Source: Anaerolineales bacterium (GTDB lineage: Bacteria; Chloroflexota; Anaerolineae; Anaerolineales; Villigracilaceae). From it: a stretch of 24,274 nucleotides of DNA. Position 1 is the first letter of the stretch. Each line of letters starts with the position of its first letter. Positions 1 to 5,464 of this stretch are shown piece after piece. Position numbers and translations under genes: made by a program. Below the pieces are notes generated by a model, which saw only the letters and a program-made list of their open reading frames with translations, did no database searches and had not been told where the DNA came from. The DNA is taken from positions 1 to 24,274 of the forward strand of contig JACKAW010000013.1 of assembly GCA_020634885.1 (NCBI GenBank), read 5' to 3'.

Positions 1-22
1 AAACTGAAAGTAAGGTAGTAAC

Positions 23-193
23 ATGGCTTCCAAAAAGAAAGATGTTCGTCCGGTGATCACCTTGCAATGTAATGATTGCAAGGAACGAAACTACACCACT
101 GAAAAGAATCGCCGTAACGATCCGAACCGAATGGAACTGAAGAAGTACTGCGACCGCTGTAAGAAGCATACAGTACATCGCGAAACCAAGTAA
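23..193 (+). CDS. rpmG: 50S ribosomal protein L33
   Basis: A 56-residue protein starting at ATG (23), too short for many ORF callers. It is a component of the large ribosomal subunit near the E site. Residues 16-19 and 43-46 form two CxxC pairs (C16/C19, C43/C46), so this is the zinc-binding version of L33; family knowledge says zinc-free paralogues are induced by zinc limitation. The segment after the first pair (NYTTEKNRRNDPNRMELKK) is typical L33. An AAGG-type ribosome binding site lies about 8 bases upstream. It heads the common rpmG-(tRNA)-secE-nusG order. Length and motifs match the family, and I see nothing odd. Confidence 0.95.
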   Translation: MASKKKDVRPVITLQCNDCKERNYTTEKNRRNDPNRMELKKYCDRCKKHTVHRETK

Positions 194-196
194 TTC

Positions 197-225
197 TGTA
201 GGGGCTGGGTTACCCAGCCCCTACA
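197..225. repeat. Perfect 13-bp palindrome with 3-base loop
   Basis: The sequence TGTAGGGGCTGGG is followed by TTA and then its exact reverse complement, between the rpmG stop and the tRNA. There is no T-run after the right arm, so it is a poor intrinsic terminator. From memory, GTAGGGGC...GCCCCTAC-type palindromes recur between genes in Chloroflexota and some other phyla, so it may be a copy of a dispersed REP-like element. It could equally act as an RNA-processing signal upstream of the tRNA. The structure is certain; the role is not. Confidence 0.6.
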
Positions 226-230
226 TCCCT

Positions 231-303
231 AGGCCAGTGGCTCAATTGGCAGAGCTCTCGTCTCCAAAACGAGCGGTTGTGGGTTCAAGTCCTACCTGGC
301 CTG
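231..303 (+). tRNA. trnW: tRNA-Trp (anticodon CCA)
   Basis: A full cloverleaf can be folded by eye. The acceptor stem is AGGCCAG/CTGGCCT. The D stem is GCTC/GAGC. The anticodon stem is CTCGT/ACGAG around loop CTCCAAA, with anticodon CCA at 264-266. The variable loop is short and the T arm is GTGGG-TTCAAGT-CCTAC. The discriminator base is G303. The 3' CCA is not encoded (the following bases are CCT), so it must be added by nucleotidyltransferase. A tRNA-Trp between rpmG and secE is a common arrangement in bacteria. Confidence 0.96.
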
Positions 304-311
304 CCTAAGGC

Positions 312-335
312 AACGCCGCGGCCTCGCGGCGTTTT
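312..335 (+). terminator. Hairpin with short T-run after tRNA-Trp
   Basis: AACGCCGCG, loop GCCT, CGCGGCGTT make a 9-bp GC-rich stem ending in TTTT (332-335). It sits between the tRNA and the secE ribosome binding site. With only four T's it may be a partial terminator, or it may mark the 3' end used in tRNA processing. Confidence 0.55.
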
Positions 336-362
336 AGCCGTAAAAACCTGAAGGAGTAAACC

Positions 363-581
363 TTGGCTGAGAAGGCTAAAAAAAGTAAAAAGCAAGAAAA
401 CGCCATCCAGCGTTACTTCCGCGAAACTACCGGCGAACTGCGTAAAGTTAGCTGGCCCACATGGCCCGAAGCGCGTCGCCTCACCTTGCTGGTATTATTG
501 GTGATGGTGTTTGTGGGTATATTTCTGGCAGGTGTAGACGCCCTTGCCAAAGAATTACTGAACCTAATTTTAGGTGTGTAG
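363..581 (+). CDS. secE: Preprotein translocase subunit SecE
   Basis: A 72-residue single-span SecE. It clamps SecY in the SecYEG channel of the cytoplasmic membrane. The basic N-terminus (residues 1-12) is followed by the amphipathic helix with the family motif ELRKVSWPTWPEA (25-37). One transmembrane helix follows at about 40-60. This is the short form found in most bacteria other than Gammaproteobacteria. Translation starts at TTG (363), supported by GAAGGAG about 7 bases upstream; no in-frame ATG precedes the conserved part. nusG begins 18 bases downstream, the standard secE-nusG pairing. Confidence 0.96.
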   Translation: MAEKAKKSKKQENAIQRYFRETTGELRKVSWPTWPEARRLTLLVLLVMVFVGIFLAGVDALAKELLNLILGV

Positions 582-599
582 TTTTCAAGGAAAGTAAGC

Positions 600-1292
600 A
601 TGGATTTACCGGACCCGCAAGAGCAATTTGAACAGGAACCGATGGACGAACAACCCCAGGATCACTCCGATTCTGAGGGCGTTTCCGTTTCTACACCGAA
701 ATCTGTGCCTGCTCCTGCACCCGAAGAGAAGATTCCCTCCGACCTTCCTCCCATTGAAACGGCTGTTGAAGGACCAGCTTGGTATGTGATTCACTGCTAT
801 TCTGGTTACGAAAACAAAGTTCGTCATAACCTTGAACAACGTATCGAGACCATGGGCATGAAAGACCGCATTTTTGATGTGTTCATCCCCATGCAGGAAG
901 AGATCGAGGTGAAAGACGGTAAGCGCCGTACAGTGGAGCGACACATCTTCCCTGGGTATGTGCTTGTGAGCATGGCTCTTTCGGAAGAATCCTGGTACGT
1001 AGTTCGCAACACACCCGGTGTGACTGGCTTTGTGGGTATGGGAAATTCACCAACTCCGCTCCGCCCTGAAGAAGTGGCGCAGATTATCAAACGCACCGAA
1101 GCGGATGGACCGACGGTCAAGGTTACGTTCAAACAAGGTGAGCGCGTCCGTATTATTGACGGACCATTCAACGACTTCCGCGGTGTGGTTTCTGAAATTG
1201 ATATGGAGCGGACGAAGGTTCGTGTTATGGTCAGTTTCTTCGGGCGTGAAACACCGGTGGAATTGGACTTCTTGCAGGTAGAGAAGTCGTAA
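600..1292 (+). CDS. nusG: Transcription termination/antitermination factor NusG
   Basis: A 230-residue NusG, which binds RNA polymerase and couples it to Rho or to the ribosome. The NGN domain begins at about residue 60 with WYVIHCYSGYENKV and runs to about 165, including the conserved HIFPGYVLV segment. The KOW domain follows at about 176-228 (GERVRIIDGPFNDF). The first 57 residues are an extra, acidic, Pro/Gln-rich and probably disordered extension not found in E. coli NusG (181 residues). The ATG at 600 has AAGGAA upstream, and I see no better internal start near residue 58. It sits between secE and rplK as usual. Confidence 0.96.
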   Translation: MDLPDPQEQFEQEPMDEQPQDHSDSEGVSVSTPKSVPAPAPEEKIPSDLPPIETAVEGPAWYVIHCYSGYENKVRHNLEQRIETMGMKDRIFDVFIPMQEEIEVKDGKRRTVERHIFPGYVLVSMALSEESWYVVRNTPGVTGFVGMGNSPTPLRPEEVAQIIKRTEADGPTVKVTFKQGERVRIIDGPFNDFRGVVSEIDMERTKVRVMVSFFGRETPVELDFLQVEKS

Positions 1293-1322
1293 TCAGTGTA
1301 GATAAAACTAAATAGACAGTAG

Positions 1323-1341
1323 CAGGCTAGAACAAAGCCTG
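1323..1341 (+). other. Small hairpin in nusG-rplK leader
   Basis: CAGGCT, a seven-base loop, then AGCCTG, directly upstream of the L1-type motif. It may be a stacked part of the same regulatory leader. The six-base-pair stem is seen; a function is only inferred. Confidence 0.4.
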
Positions 1342-1346
1342 ATGCG

Positions 1347-1382
1347 GTGGGAGGGTCTCCCAGAATGACCCGCTAAAACCAC
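1347..1382 (+). promoter_or_regulatory. L1-type mRNA binding motif upstream of rplK
   Basis: GTGG pairs with CCAC (1379-1382). Inside it an asymmetric internal loop has GA on the 5' side and seven bases, GCTAAAA, on the 3' side. The inner stem is GGGT/ACCC. This geometry matches the site recognised by ribosomal protein L1, which mimics its 23S rRNA site and represses the L11-L1 operon. The rplK ribosome binding site (AGGAG) starts immediately after it, so L1 binding would block initiation. A second copy sits before rplA. Confidence 0.72.
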
Positions 1383-1393
1383 AGGAGCTAAAA

Positions 1394-1819
1394 ATGGCAA
1401 AGAAACTAAAAGCAATCGTACGTCTCCAGCTTGAAGCTGGAAAGGCAAACCCGGCACCTCCGGTTGGTCCTGCGTTGGCAAGTCATGGTATTAACATCAT
1501 GGCGTTTTGTAAGGAATACAATGCTCGTACCTCCAATCGCCCGGGTGAAATTCTCCCCGCTGAAATCACAATCTTTACCGATGGTTCTTTCACCTTCGTT
1601 CTTCGTACTTCACCCGCTGCGGTGTTGTTGCGCAAGGCAGCCAAGGTTGAAAAGGGCTCCGGCGTTCCTAATAAGGAGAAGGTCGGTAAGGTAACTCGTG
1701 CCCAAGTCAAGGAAATCGCTGAGTTGAAGATGAAAGACCTCAATGCGATCAGCCTTGAAGGTGCCATGTTGCAGATCGAAGGCACTGCCCGTTCCATGGG
1801 TATTACAATAGTTGACTAA
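1394..1819 (+). CDS. rplK: 50S ribosomal protein L11
   Basis: A 141-residue L11, the standard family length. It binds the GTPase-associated centre of 23S rRNA. The N-terminal domain carries the proline-rich signature NPAPPVGPALASHGINI (18-34), which forms the factor-interacting surface; the C-terminal rRNA-binding domain includes the segment around 85-135. The start at ATG 1394 is fixed by AGGAG nine bases upstream. The gene lies between two predicted L1-binding motifs and is cotranscribed with rplA. Confidence 0.97.
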   Translation: MAKKLKAIVRLQLEAGKANPAPPVGPALASHGINIMAFCKEYNARTSNRPGEILPAEITIFTDGSFTFVLRTSPAAVLLRKAAKVEKGSGVPNKEKVGKVTRAQVKEIAELKMKDLNAISLEGAMLQIEGTARSMGITIVD

Positions 1820-1825
1820 ATAATT

Positions 1826-1861
1826 GTGGGAGGATGGCTTTGGGCCGTCCGCTTGTACCAC
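1826..1861 (+). promoter_or_regulatory. Second L1-type mRNA motif, upstream of rplA
   Basis: The design matches the element before rplK: outer stem GTGG/CCAC, internal loop GA opposite seven bases (GCTTGTA), and inner stem GGATGGC/GCCGTCC closed by TTTGG. The rplA ribosome binding site (GGAGG) starts right after the last stem base. The inner stem differs in sequence from the first copy but keeps its pairing, which supports a real RNA structure. It would allow L1 to repress its own translation separately from L11. Confidence 0.72.
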
Positions 1862-1871
1862 GGAGGATAAA

Positions 1872-2585
1872 ATGGCTAAACACGGAAAAAAGTATACGGC
1901 GGCTCTCGCCAAAGTTGATATTGACAAGATTTACTCTGCGAAGGAAGCAGTGGCTCTTGCCAAAGAAACCAGCATCACCAAGTTCGATTCCACCATTGAA
2001 GTTCACATGCGTACCACGCTTGATTCACGTCAGTCTGATCAGCAGTTGCGCGATGTGGTTGTGCTTCCTCATGGTTTGGGTAAGAAGGTTCGTGTGTTGG
2101 TCTTCGCCCAGGCAGATGGGGCTGCTGCTGCCCGTGCTGGGGGTGCAGATTTTGTTGCTGATGACGATGAATCCCTGAAGAAGATCGAAGGCGGTATGTT
2201 GGACTTTGATGTTGCCATCGCCACCCCTGATGCAATGGGTAAGGTTGGTCGTCTCGGTCGTGTACTTGGTCCGCGCGGCTTAATGCCAAACCCCAAAGCT
2301 GGTACGGTTGTGACTGCACAGGATATGGAACGTGCGATCAAGGAAGCGAAAGCCGGTCGTGTGGAATATCGCCTTGATAAGAGCAATAACATCCATGTTT
2401 CGATTGGCAAGGCTTCTTTTGATGCCGATAAATTGTACGAGAACTACGTTGCTCTGATGGATGCGATCAATAAATCCCGCCCGTCTGGCGCAAAAGGTAA
2501 TATCATGAAGCGCATTACCGTGGCTTCAACCATGGGACCTGGCGTGAAAGTGGATCCCAATGAACATTTTGCTGGAGAAGGATAA
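1872..2585 (+). CDS. rplA: 50S ribosomal protein L1
   Basis: A 237-residue L1, the mobile L1-stalk protein that helps release E-site tRNA and that represses its own operon in many bacteria. Typical segments include FDSTIEVHMR near the N-terminus, GKVGRLGRVLGPRGLMPNPK in the middle, and RVEYRLDKSNNIHVSIGK near the C-terminus. I chose ATG 1872 (MAKHGKKY) because GGAGG lies seven bases upstream. A TTG 48 bases further upstream would run through the L1-type hairpin and give a non-family N-terminus. Confidence 0.97.
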   Translation: MAKHGKKYTAALAKVDIDKIYSAKEAVALAKETSITKFDSTIEVHMRTTLDSRQSDQQLRDVVVLPHGLGKKVRVLVFAQADGAAAARAGGADFVADDDESLKKIEGGMLDFDVAIATPDAMGKVGRLGRVLGPRGLMPNPKAGTVVTAQDMERAIKEAKAGRVEYRLDKSNNIHVSIGKASFDADKLYENYVALMDAINKSRPSGAKGNIMKRITVASTMGPGVKVDPNEHFAGEG

Positions 2586-2596
2586 GCAAGTTATCC

Positions 2597-2602
2597 TATA
2601 AT
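2597..2602 (+). promoter_or_regulatory. Possible -10 box ahead of the L10 leader
   Basis: A perfect TATAAT lies 12 bases after the rplA stop and just before the L10-type leader begins. I see no convincing -35 at 16-18 bases, so an internal promoter for rplJ-rplL is possible but weakly supported. Readthrough from upstream is the alternative. Confidence 0.3.
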
Positions 2603-2790
2603 TCCTGAAGTACCACTTCGCCAATGACGGCGGGTGTTTTGCGAAAGGTCGTGCGGAGTATGAGACCAACGCGAAACTTAATACCCTGCTCAGGTGGAGA
2701 CCTAGTAGCATCTTTCGGCGCCTCCGCGCTGTTCTCTCGAAAGAGAGTGCGAAAAAGTCTTTGCCTGCGAGAGTGGCAAAGACTTTTTTT
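2603..2790 (+). ncRNA. Ribosomal L10-type leader with terminal attenuator
   Basis: This untranslated stretch between rplA and rplJ sits where the L10 leader is found in many bacteria. It contains paired blocks of the expected kind, such as ACCACTTCGCC...GGCGGGTGTTTTGCGAAAGGT and the later CTGCTCAGGTGGAGACC. A CTCTC-GAAA-GAGAG tetraloop hairpin follows at 2734-2747. It ends in an intrinsic terminator (2752-2790). The L10(L12)4 complex is known to bind such leaders to repress rplJ-rplL. The class assignment rests on position and local motifs, not on a covariance search. Confidence 0.7.
2752..2790 (+). terminator. Attenuator terminator before rplJ
   Basis: A 14-bp stem, AAAAAGTCTTTGCC with GGCAAAGACTTTTT, has a nine-base loop (TGCGAGAGT) and a run of seven T's. 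It stops four bases short of the rplJ ribosome binding site, so an intact hairpin would cut off rplJ-rplL transcription. That placement suits control by the L10 leader. Confidence 0.8.
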
Positions 2791-2810
2791 CGAAAGGAGG
2801 TGAATTCCCT

Positions 2811-3335
2811 TTGGCAATTTCAAAGCAACGCAAGGAAGAAGTTCTGGCTCAGTATAACGACTGGATCAAACGCAGTGAAGCTGTGATTCTTGTGGAGTAT
2901 ACCGGCGCAAATATGAAGTCGCTCGATAGTCTCCGCGCGAAGATCCGTGAATCTGGTGGTGAATTCCATGTGGTGAAGAATACGCTTGTACGCCGCGTTT
3001 TCGCAGATAATGGCATGGAAATCCCCGGCGACATGCTGGTTAAGTCTACGGCTGTATCGTTTGCCTTTACTGACCCCGCTTCAACCGCAAAAGCATTGAC
3101 CGATGCTACAAAAGGCAATGAGTTTGTGAAGGTTAAAGGCGGTTTCATGGCTGGTAAATCCATGGATTCTGCCCAGGTCAAGGCGCTTTCTGATCTGCCG
3201 CCGCTGCCAGTTATGCGCGCAACACTGCTTGGCGTTTTGCAAGCCCCGGCAAGCAAACTCGTTCGTACGCTGGCAGAACCCGCTCGCGGGTTGGCTGCTG
3301 TCGTCAAGGCACATTCCGAACAGGCTGCTGCCTAG
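2811..3335 (+). CDS. rplJ: 50S ribosomal protein L10
   Basis: A 174-residue L10, the base of the L7/L12 stalk. Family features are the N-terminal rRNA-binding domain (ILVEYTGANMKSLDSLR near 25-41, then FHVVKNTLVRRVF) and the C-terminal helix that carries L12 dimers (LVRTLAEPARGLAAVVKAH). Translation starts at TTG 2811, with a near-perfect Shine-Dalgarno AAAGGAGGTGA ending six bases upstream. A weak start codon behind a very strong ribosome binding site fits a feedback-regulated gene. It is preceded by the L10-type leader and followed by rplL. Confidence 0.96.
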   Translation: MAISKQRKEEVLAQYNDWIKRSEAVILVEYTGANMKSLDSLRAKIRESGGEFHVVKNTLVRRVFADNGMEIPGDMLVKSTAVSFAFTDPASTAKALTDATKGNEFVKVKGGFMAGKSMDSAQVKALSDLPPLPVMRATLLGVLQAPASKLVRTLAEPARGLAAVVKAHSEQAAA

Positions 3336-3344
3336 TTTTATCTC

Positions 3345-3364
3345 TGCGAGGGGAACGCCTCGCA
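3345..3364 (+). other. Intergenic hairpin between rplJ and rplL
   Basis: TGCGAGG, a six-base loop, then CCTCGCA. There is no T-run, so it is not a classic terminator. It could be an RNase-processing or stabilising structure that helps produce more L12 than L10; this is inference from position. Confidence 0.4.
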
Positions 3365-3391
3365 ATGTTGTATCCAAAAATTTCTACTATC

Positions 3392-3408
3392 TTAGCAAGG
3401 AGTGCTAA
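3392..3408 (+). promoter_or_regulatory. Hairpin presenting the rplL ribosome binding site
   Basis: TTAGCA and TGCTAA form a six-base-pair stem whose five-base loop is exactly AGGAG, the Shine-Dalgarno of rplL. The ATG follows three bases after the stem. A single-stranded loop could expose the site to 16S rRNA. The structure is seen; the effect is inferred. Confidence 0.5.
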
Positions 3409-3411
3409 ACA

Positions 3412-3792
3412 ATGTCCGAAAAGCTCGCTAAACTCGTGGATGAACTTTCCACCCTTTCCGTTCTTGAGGCTGCTGACCTCGTGAAAATGCTCGAAGAAAA
3501 ATGGGGCGTTTCTGCCGCTGCTCCGGTGGCTGTTGCTGCTGCTGGTGGCGCTGCCGCCGCTGCTGAACCCGTCGAAGAGAAGACTGAGTTCGATGTGGTC
3601 ATCAAGGATGCAGGCGCGAAGAAGATCGACGTCATCAAGGTTATTCGCCAGTTGACCAGCCTCGGTCTCGGCGAAGCCAAGGCTCTTGCCGAAGCTGCTG
3701 GTTCCAAGGTTCTCACCGGTGTGGGCAAGGATGCCGCCATGGACGCCAAGAAGAAGCTCGAAGAAGCTGGCGCCAACGTCGTCGTTGAATAA
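3412..3792 (+). CDS. rplL: 50S ribosomal protein L7/L12
   Basis: A 126-residue L7/L12, the multicopy stalk protein that recruits translational GTPases. The N-terminal dimerisation domain (about 1-33) is followed by an Ala/Val/Pro-rich hinge (about 36-57). The globular C-terminal domain has the classical sequences EFDVVIKDAGAKKIDVIKVIR and GLGEAKALAEAAGSKV. The ATG at 3412 has AGGAG upstream inside a hairpin loop. Its codons are GC-rich and regular, as expected for a very highly expressed gene. It is the last gene of the ribosomal block. Confidence 0.98.
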   Translation: MSEKLAKLVDELSTLSVLEAADLVKMLEEKWGVSAAAPVAVAAAGGAAAAAEPVEEKTEFDVVIKDAGAKKIDVIKVIRQLTSLGLGEAKALAEAAGSKVLTGVGKDAAMDAKKKLEEAGANVVVE

Positions 3793-3800
3793 TTTTCAGA

Positions 3801-3848
3801 CGGAATAAAAAAGAGACCAACCGAAAGGTTGGTCTCTTTTTTATTCCG
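3801..3848. terminator. Bidirectional terminator between rplL and lexA
   Basis: A perfect 22-bp inverted repeat with a GAAA tetraloop. Its core is GAGACCAACC/GGTTGGTCTC, flanked by A6 and T6 runs so that it works on either strand. It ends both the ribosomal operon (+) and lexA (-), which converge here. Confidence 0.95.
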
Positions 3849-3851
3849 AAT

Positions 3852-4523
3852 TTACGCTGCCATTCTTTCCATTTTGCGAATGACCATGACCACTTTGCCT
3901 TTGATATCAAGAGTTTCGTTCTTTTTGATCATAATCGGTTTAAATGCCGGGTTGGCAGGTTGCAGACGATACCCATCTTTTTCTTTGTAGAAATACTTTA
4001 GAGTGGTTTCGTTGCGCTCGGTCAACCAGACGGCTACCATTTCGCCGTTACGGGCATCTTGAGCAGGTTTCAAGATGACAATATCCCCGTCATTGATCAT
4101 GGCGTCGATCATTGAGTCTCCTTGAACTTGCAGGGCGAAGAGGTCTTTGCCCTTTTCTTTGGAGGGCATCATCGACATGGCAATTTCCACTGAATCTTCA
4201 GGGGTGAAGGGGGATTCAGATGGGACGAGAATGGGTTCGCCAGCTTGAATAACACCCAGAACGGGGACGCGCAACATATCACCAAGCGGATTTGTATCGC
4301 CAATGAGGCGCATACCGCGCGATATCTTTCGGTCGCGTTCGAGTAGACCTTCTTTTTCCAATTGGTCAAGGTAGTAATTAACCACGGATGTAGAGGAGAT
4401 ATCGCAATGTTCCCCGATCTCTCGGATGGAAGGGGGGTGTTTATGCTCGCGTTGATAAGACGCGATAAAGTCCAGTATTTTTTTATGGCGTTCGCCAATT
4501 CCCTTGCTTTTTCGAACCATCAT
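3852..4523 (-). CDS. lexA: LexA, SOS-response repressor
   Basis: A 223-residue LexA. The N-terminal winged helix-turn-helix (about 11-75, with PPSIREIGEHC and STSVVNYYLDQLEKEGL) binds operator DNA. The C-terminal S24-type self-cleavage domain has the Ala94-Gly95 scissile bond (VIQAGEP), Ser137 (QGDSMID) and Lys176 (TTLKYF), all intact. I start at the first of two adjacent ATGs (4523) because AGGAGG lies seven bases upstream; the second ATG (4520) is equally possible. An upstream in-frame extension would add about 30 non-family residues and overlap the promoter. It is probably autoregulated through the LexA box at 4594-4605. Confidence 0.95.
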   Translation of the reverse strand: MMVRKSKGIGERHKKILDFIASYQREHKHPPSIREIGEHCDISSTSVVNYYLDQLEKEGLLERDRKISRGMRLIGDTNPLGDMLRVPVLGVIQAGEPILVPSESPFTPEDSVEIAMSMMPSKEKGKDLFALQVQGDSMIDAMINDGDIVILKPAQDARNGEMVAVWLTERNETTLKYFYKEKDGYRLQPANPAFKPIMIKKNETLDIKGKVVMVIRKMERMAA

Positions 4524-4584
4524 AGTTTTGCCTCCTGCCAATTTGGCATGGGTGAGCATTCTTCGCTCATTTGTGCTAGTTATA

Positions 4585-4613
4585 ATGATAATCGAACGCC
4601 TGTTCTGTGTCAA
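4585..4613 (-). promoter_or_regulatory. lexA promoter
   Basis: On the - strand, TTGACA (4608-4613) and TATCAT (4585-4590) are separated by exactly 17 bases, a strong sigma-70 promoter. Transcription should begin near 4578, leaving a leader of about 55 bases before lexA. Confidence 0.85.
4594..4605. promoter_or_regulatory. LexA box (SOS operator)
   Basis: GAAC-GCCT-GTTC matches the GAAC-N4-GTTC operator of Gram-positive and several other phyla, rather than the E. coli CTGT-N8-ACAG form. It lies inside the spacer between -35 and -10 of the lexA promoter, so bound LexA would occlude RNA polymerase. Confidence 0.85.
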
Positions 4614-4635
4614 GTGTTTTAATCAGAAAATTAGA

Positions 4636-4872
4636 TCAGAACCAGGTTCGGCCACGCATCCAAATATACATTACCAAGGGCTGCTCAAGGAGTAGGGAAG
4701 CTGTGCCGATGAAAACCTGCTGACTGGTCCAACCGAGAAGGTTTGCCACTGGCTCGAAGAAATTTATGCCGAAAAAGCCTGTGATAAATGTAATAGGCAT
4801 GAAGAATGCGGTGATAATGCTCAGCAGGGGGGGTGCGGATAGGTTGACCAGGTTTGTCTTATAGAGAGCGAA
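4636..4872 (-). pseudogene. C-terminal remnant of a CorA-type Mg2+ transporter
   Basis: A - strand reading frame of 78 codons ends at TGA (4636-4638) and encodes a recognisable CorA C-terminus. It shows KTNLVNLSAPPLLSIITAF, then FMPITFITGFFGINFFEP (the signature region, with GMN changed to GIN), then a second hydrophobic helix ending in MYIWMRGRTWF. An in-frame TGA stands immediately upstream (4873-4875), and no start or ribosome binding site precedes the homologous part. The large cytoplasmic N-terminal domain is missing, so I read it as a decayed gene. The assignment rests on recognised motifs, not a database search. Confidence 0.75.
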
Positions 4873-4929
4873 TCATGATTATCTCCAAAAAAAGCAGATT
4901 TTTACAAAACATTCAGATTATTTATTTCT

Positions 4930-4954
4930 AGTTTGAAAATATTAAATTTAAACT
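4930..4954. promoter_or_regulatory. Imperfect AT-rich inverted repeat, possible operator
   Basis: AGTTT at the left end and AAACT at the right end frame a 25-base, partly symmetric AT-rich block. It abuts the -35 box of the promoter for the DUF2089 operon. It could be an autoregulatory operator for the DUF2089 protein, but AT-rich DNA yields such symmetry by chance. Confidence 0.3.
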
Positions 4955-4981
4955 TGACAAAATTTATAAATAGCCTATAAT
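4954..4981 (+). promoter_or_regulatory. Strong sigma-70 promoter of the DUF2089/SHOCT-like locus
   Basis: TTGACA (4954-4959) and TATAAT (4976-4981) are both perfect, with a 16-base spacer in very AT-rich DNA. The predicted start is near 4988, giving a 5' leader of about 90 bases before the first gene. Confidence 0.85.
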
Positions 4982-5077
4982 TTAATTAGTAATCCGTTTA
5001 TTTTTATTGATTTTATTGAATAAGACGTTTAGAAACCTTATTTTCAACAAAAAATATGACCATTGGAGATTTTCATC

Positions 5078-5461
5078 ATGCGACCTGCACCTACTCGTTG
5101 TCCAATTTGCCAATCTGAAATGGAAGTTGTCCGTCTGCACTGCAACAGTTGCGATACCTCAATGGAGGGTCGTTTTGCGCTGGGGCAGTTTTCTAATTTA
5201 TCCACCGAACAAATGGAATTTGTTTTCACCTTTGTGCGTTGCGAAGGCAAGATCAACCGCATGGAACAGGAATTGGGGCTTTCGTACCCTACCATTCGCA
5301 ACCGCTTGCACGAAGTGATTCGTAAACTCGGTTTTGAACCCGGCAAGGACGAAACGCCCGAGGTGGATGATGAAACCCGTAGCAGTGTTCTTAACGATCT
5401 CGATGCTGGAAAAATCACAGCAGATCAAGCCATGCGAATTTTGCGCGGCGAGGAGGAATAA
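5078..5461 (+). CDS. DUF2089-family zinc-ribbon/HTH regulator
   Basis: A 127-residue probable DNA-binding regulator. Residues 8-25 form a zinc ribbon (C8/C11 and C22/C25). Residues 41-85 resemble a sigma region-4-like helix-turn-helix (EQELGLSYPTIRNRLHEVI). Residues 101-124 carry a SHOCT-like helical hairpin (LDAGKITADQAMRILRG). This layout is that of the DUF2089 family, usually encoded beside DUF4097 or PspC-like envelope proteins. I chose ATG 5078, with GGAG nine bases upstream, over a TTG 15 bases earlier. It is first behind a strong promoter, and the next gene starts four bases after its stop codon. It may control the operon; this is inferred. Confidence 0.85.
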   Translation: MRPAPTRCPICQSEMEVVRLHCNSCDTSMEGRFALGQFSNLSTEQMEFVFTFVRCEGKINRMEQELGLSYPTIRNRLHEVIRKLGFEPGKDETPEVDDETRSSVLNDLDAGKITADQAMRILRGEEE

Positions 5462-5464
5462 GCC

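Noticed and set aside
1824..1871. TTG start giving a 16-residue N-terminal extension of L1
   Set aside because: It would translate through the L1-type hairpin, has no family similarity, and ATG 1872 has an ideal ribosome binding site.
4524..4613. N-terminal extension of LexA by about 30 residues
   Set aside because: It would begin in the -35 box of the lexA promoter, and the AGGAGG before 4523 marks the true start.
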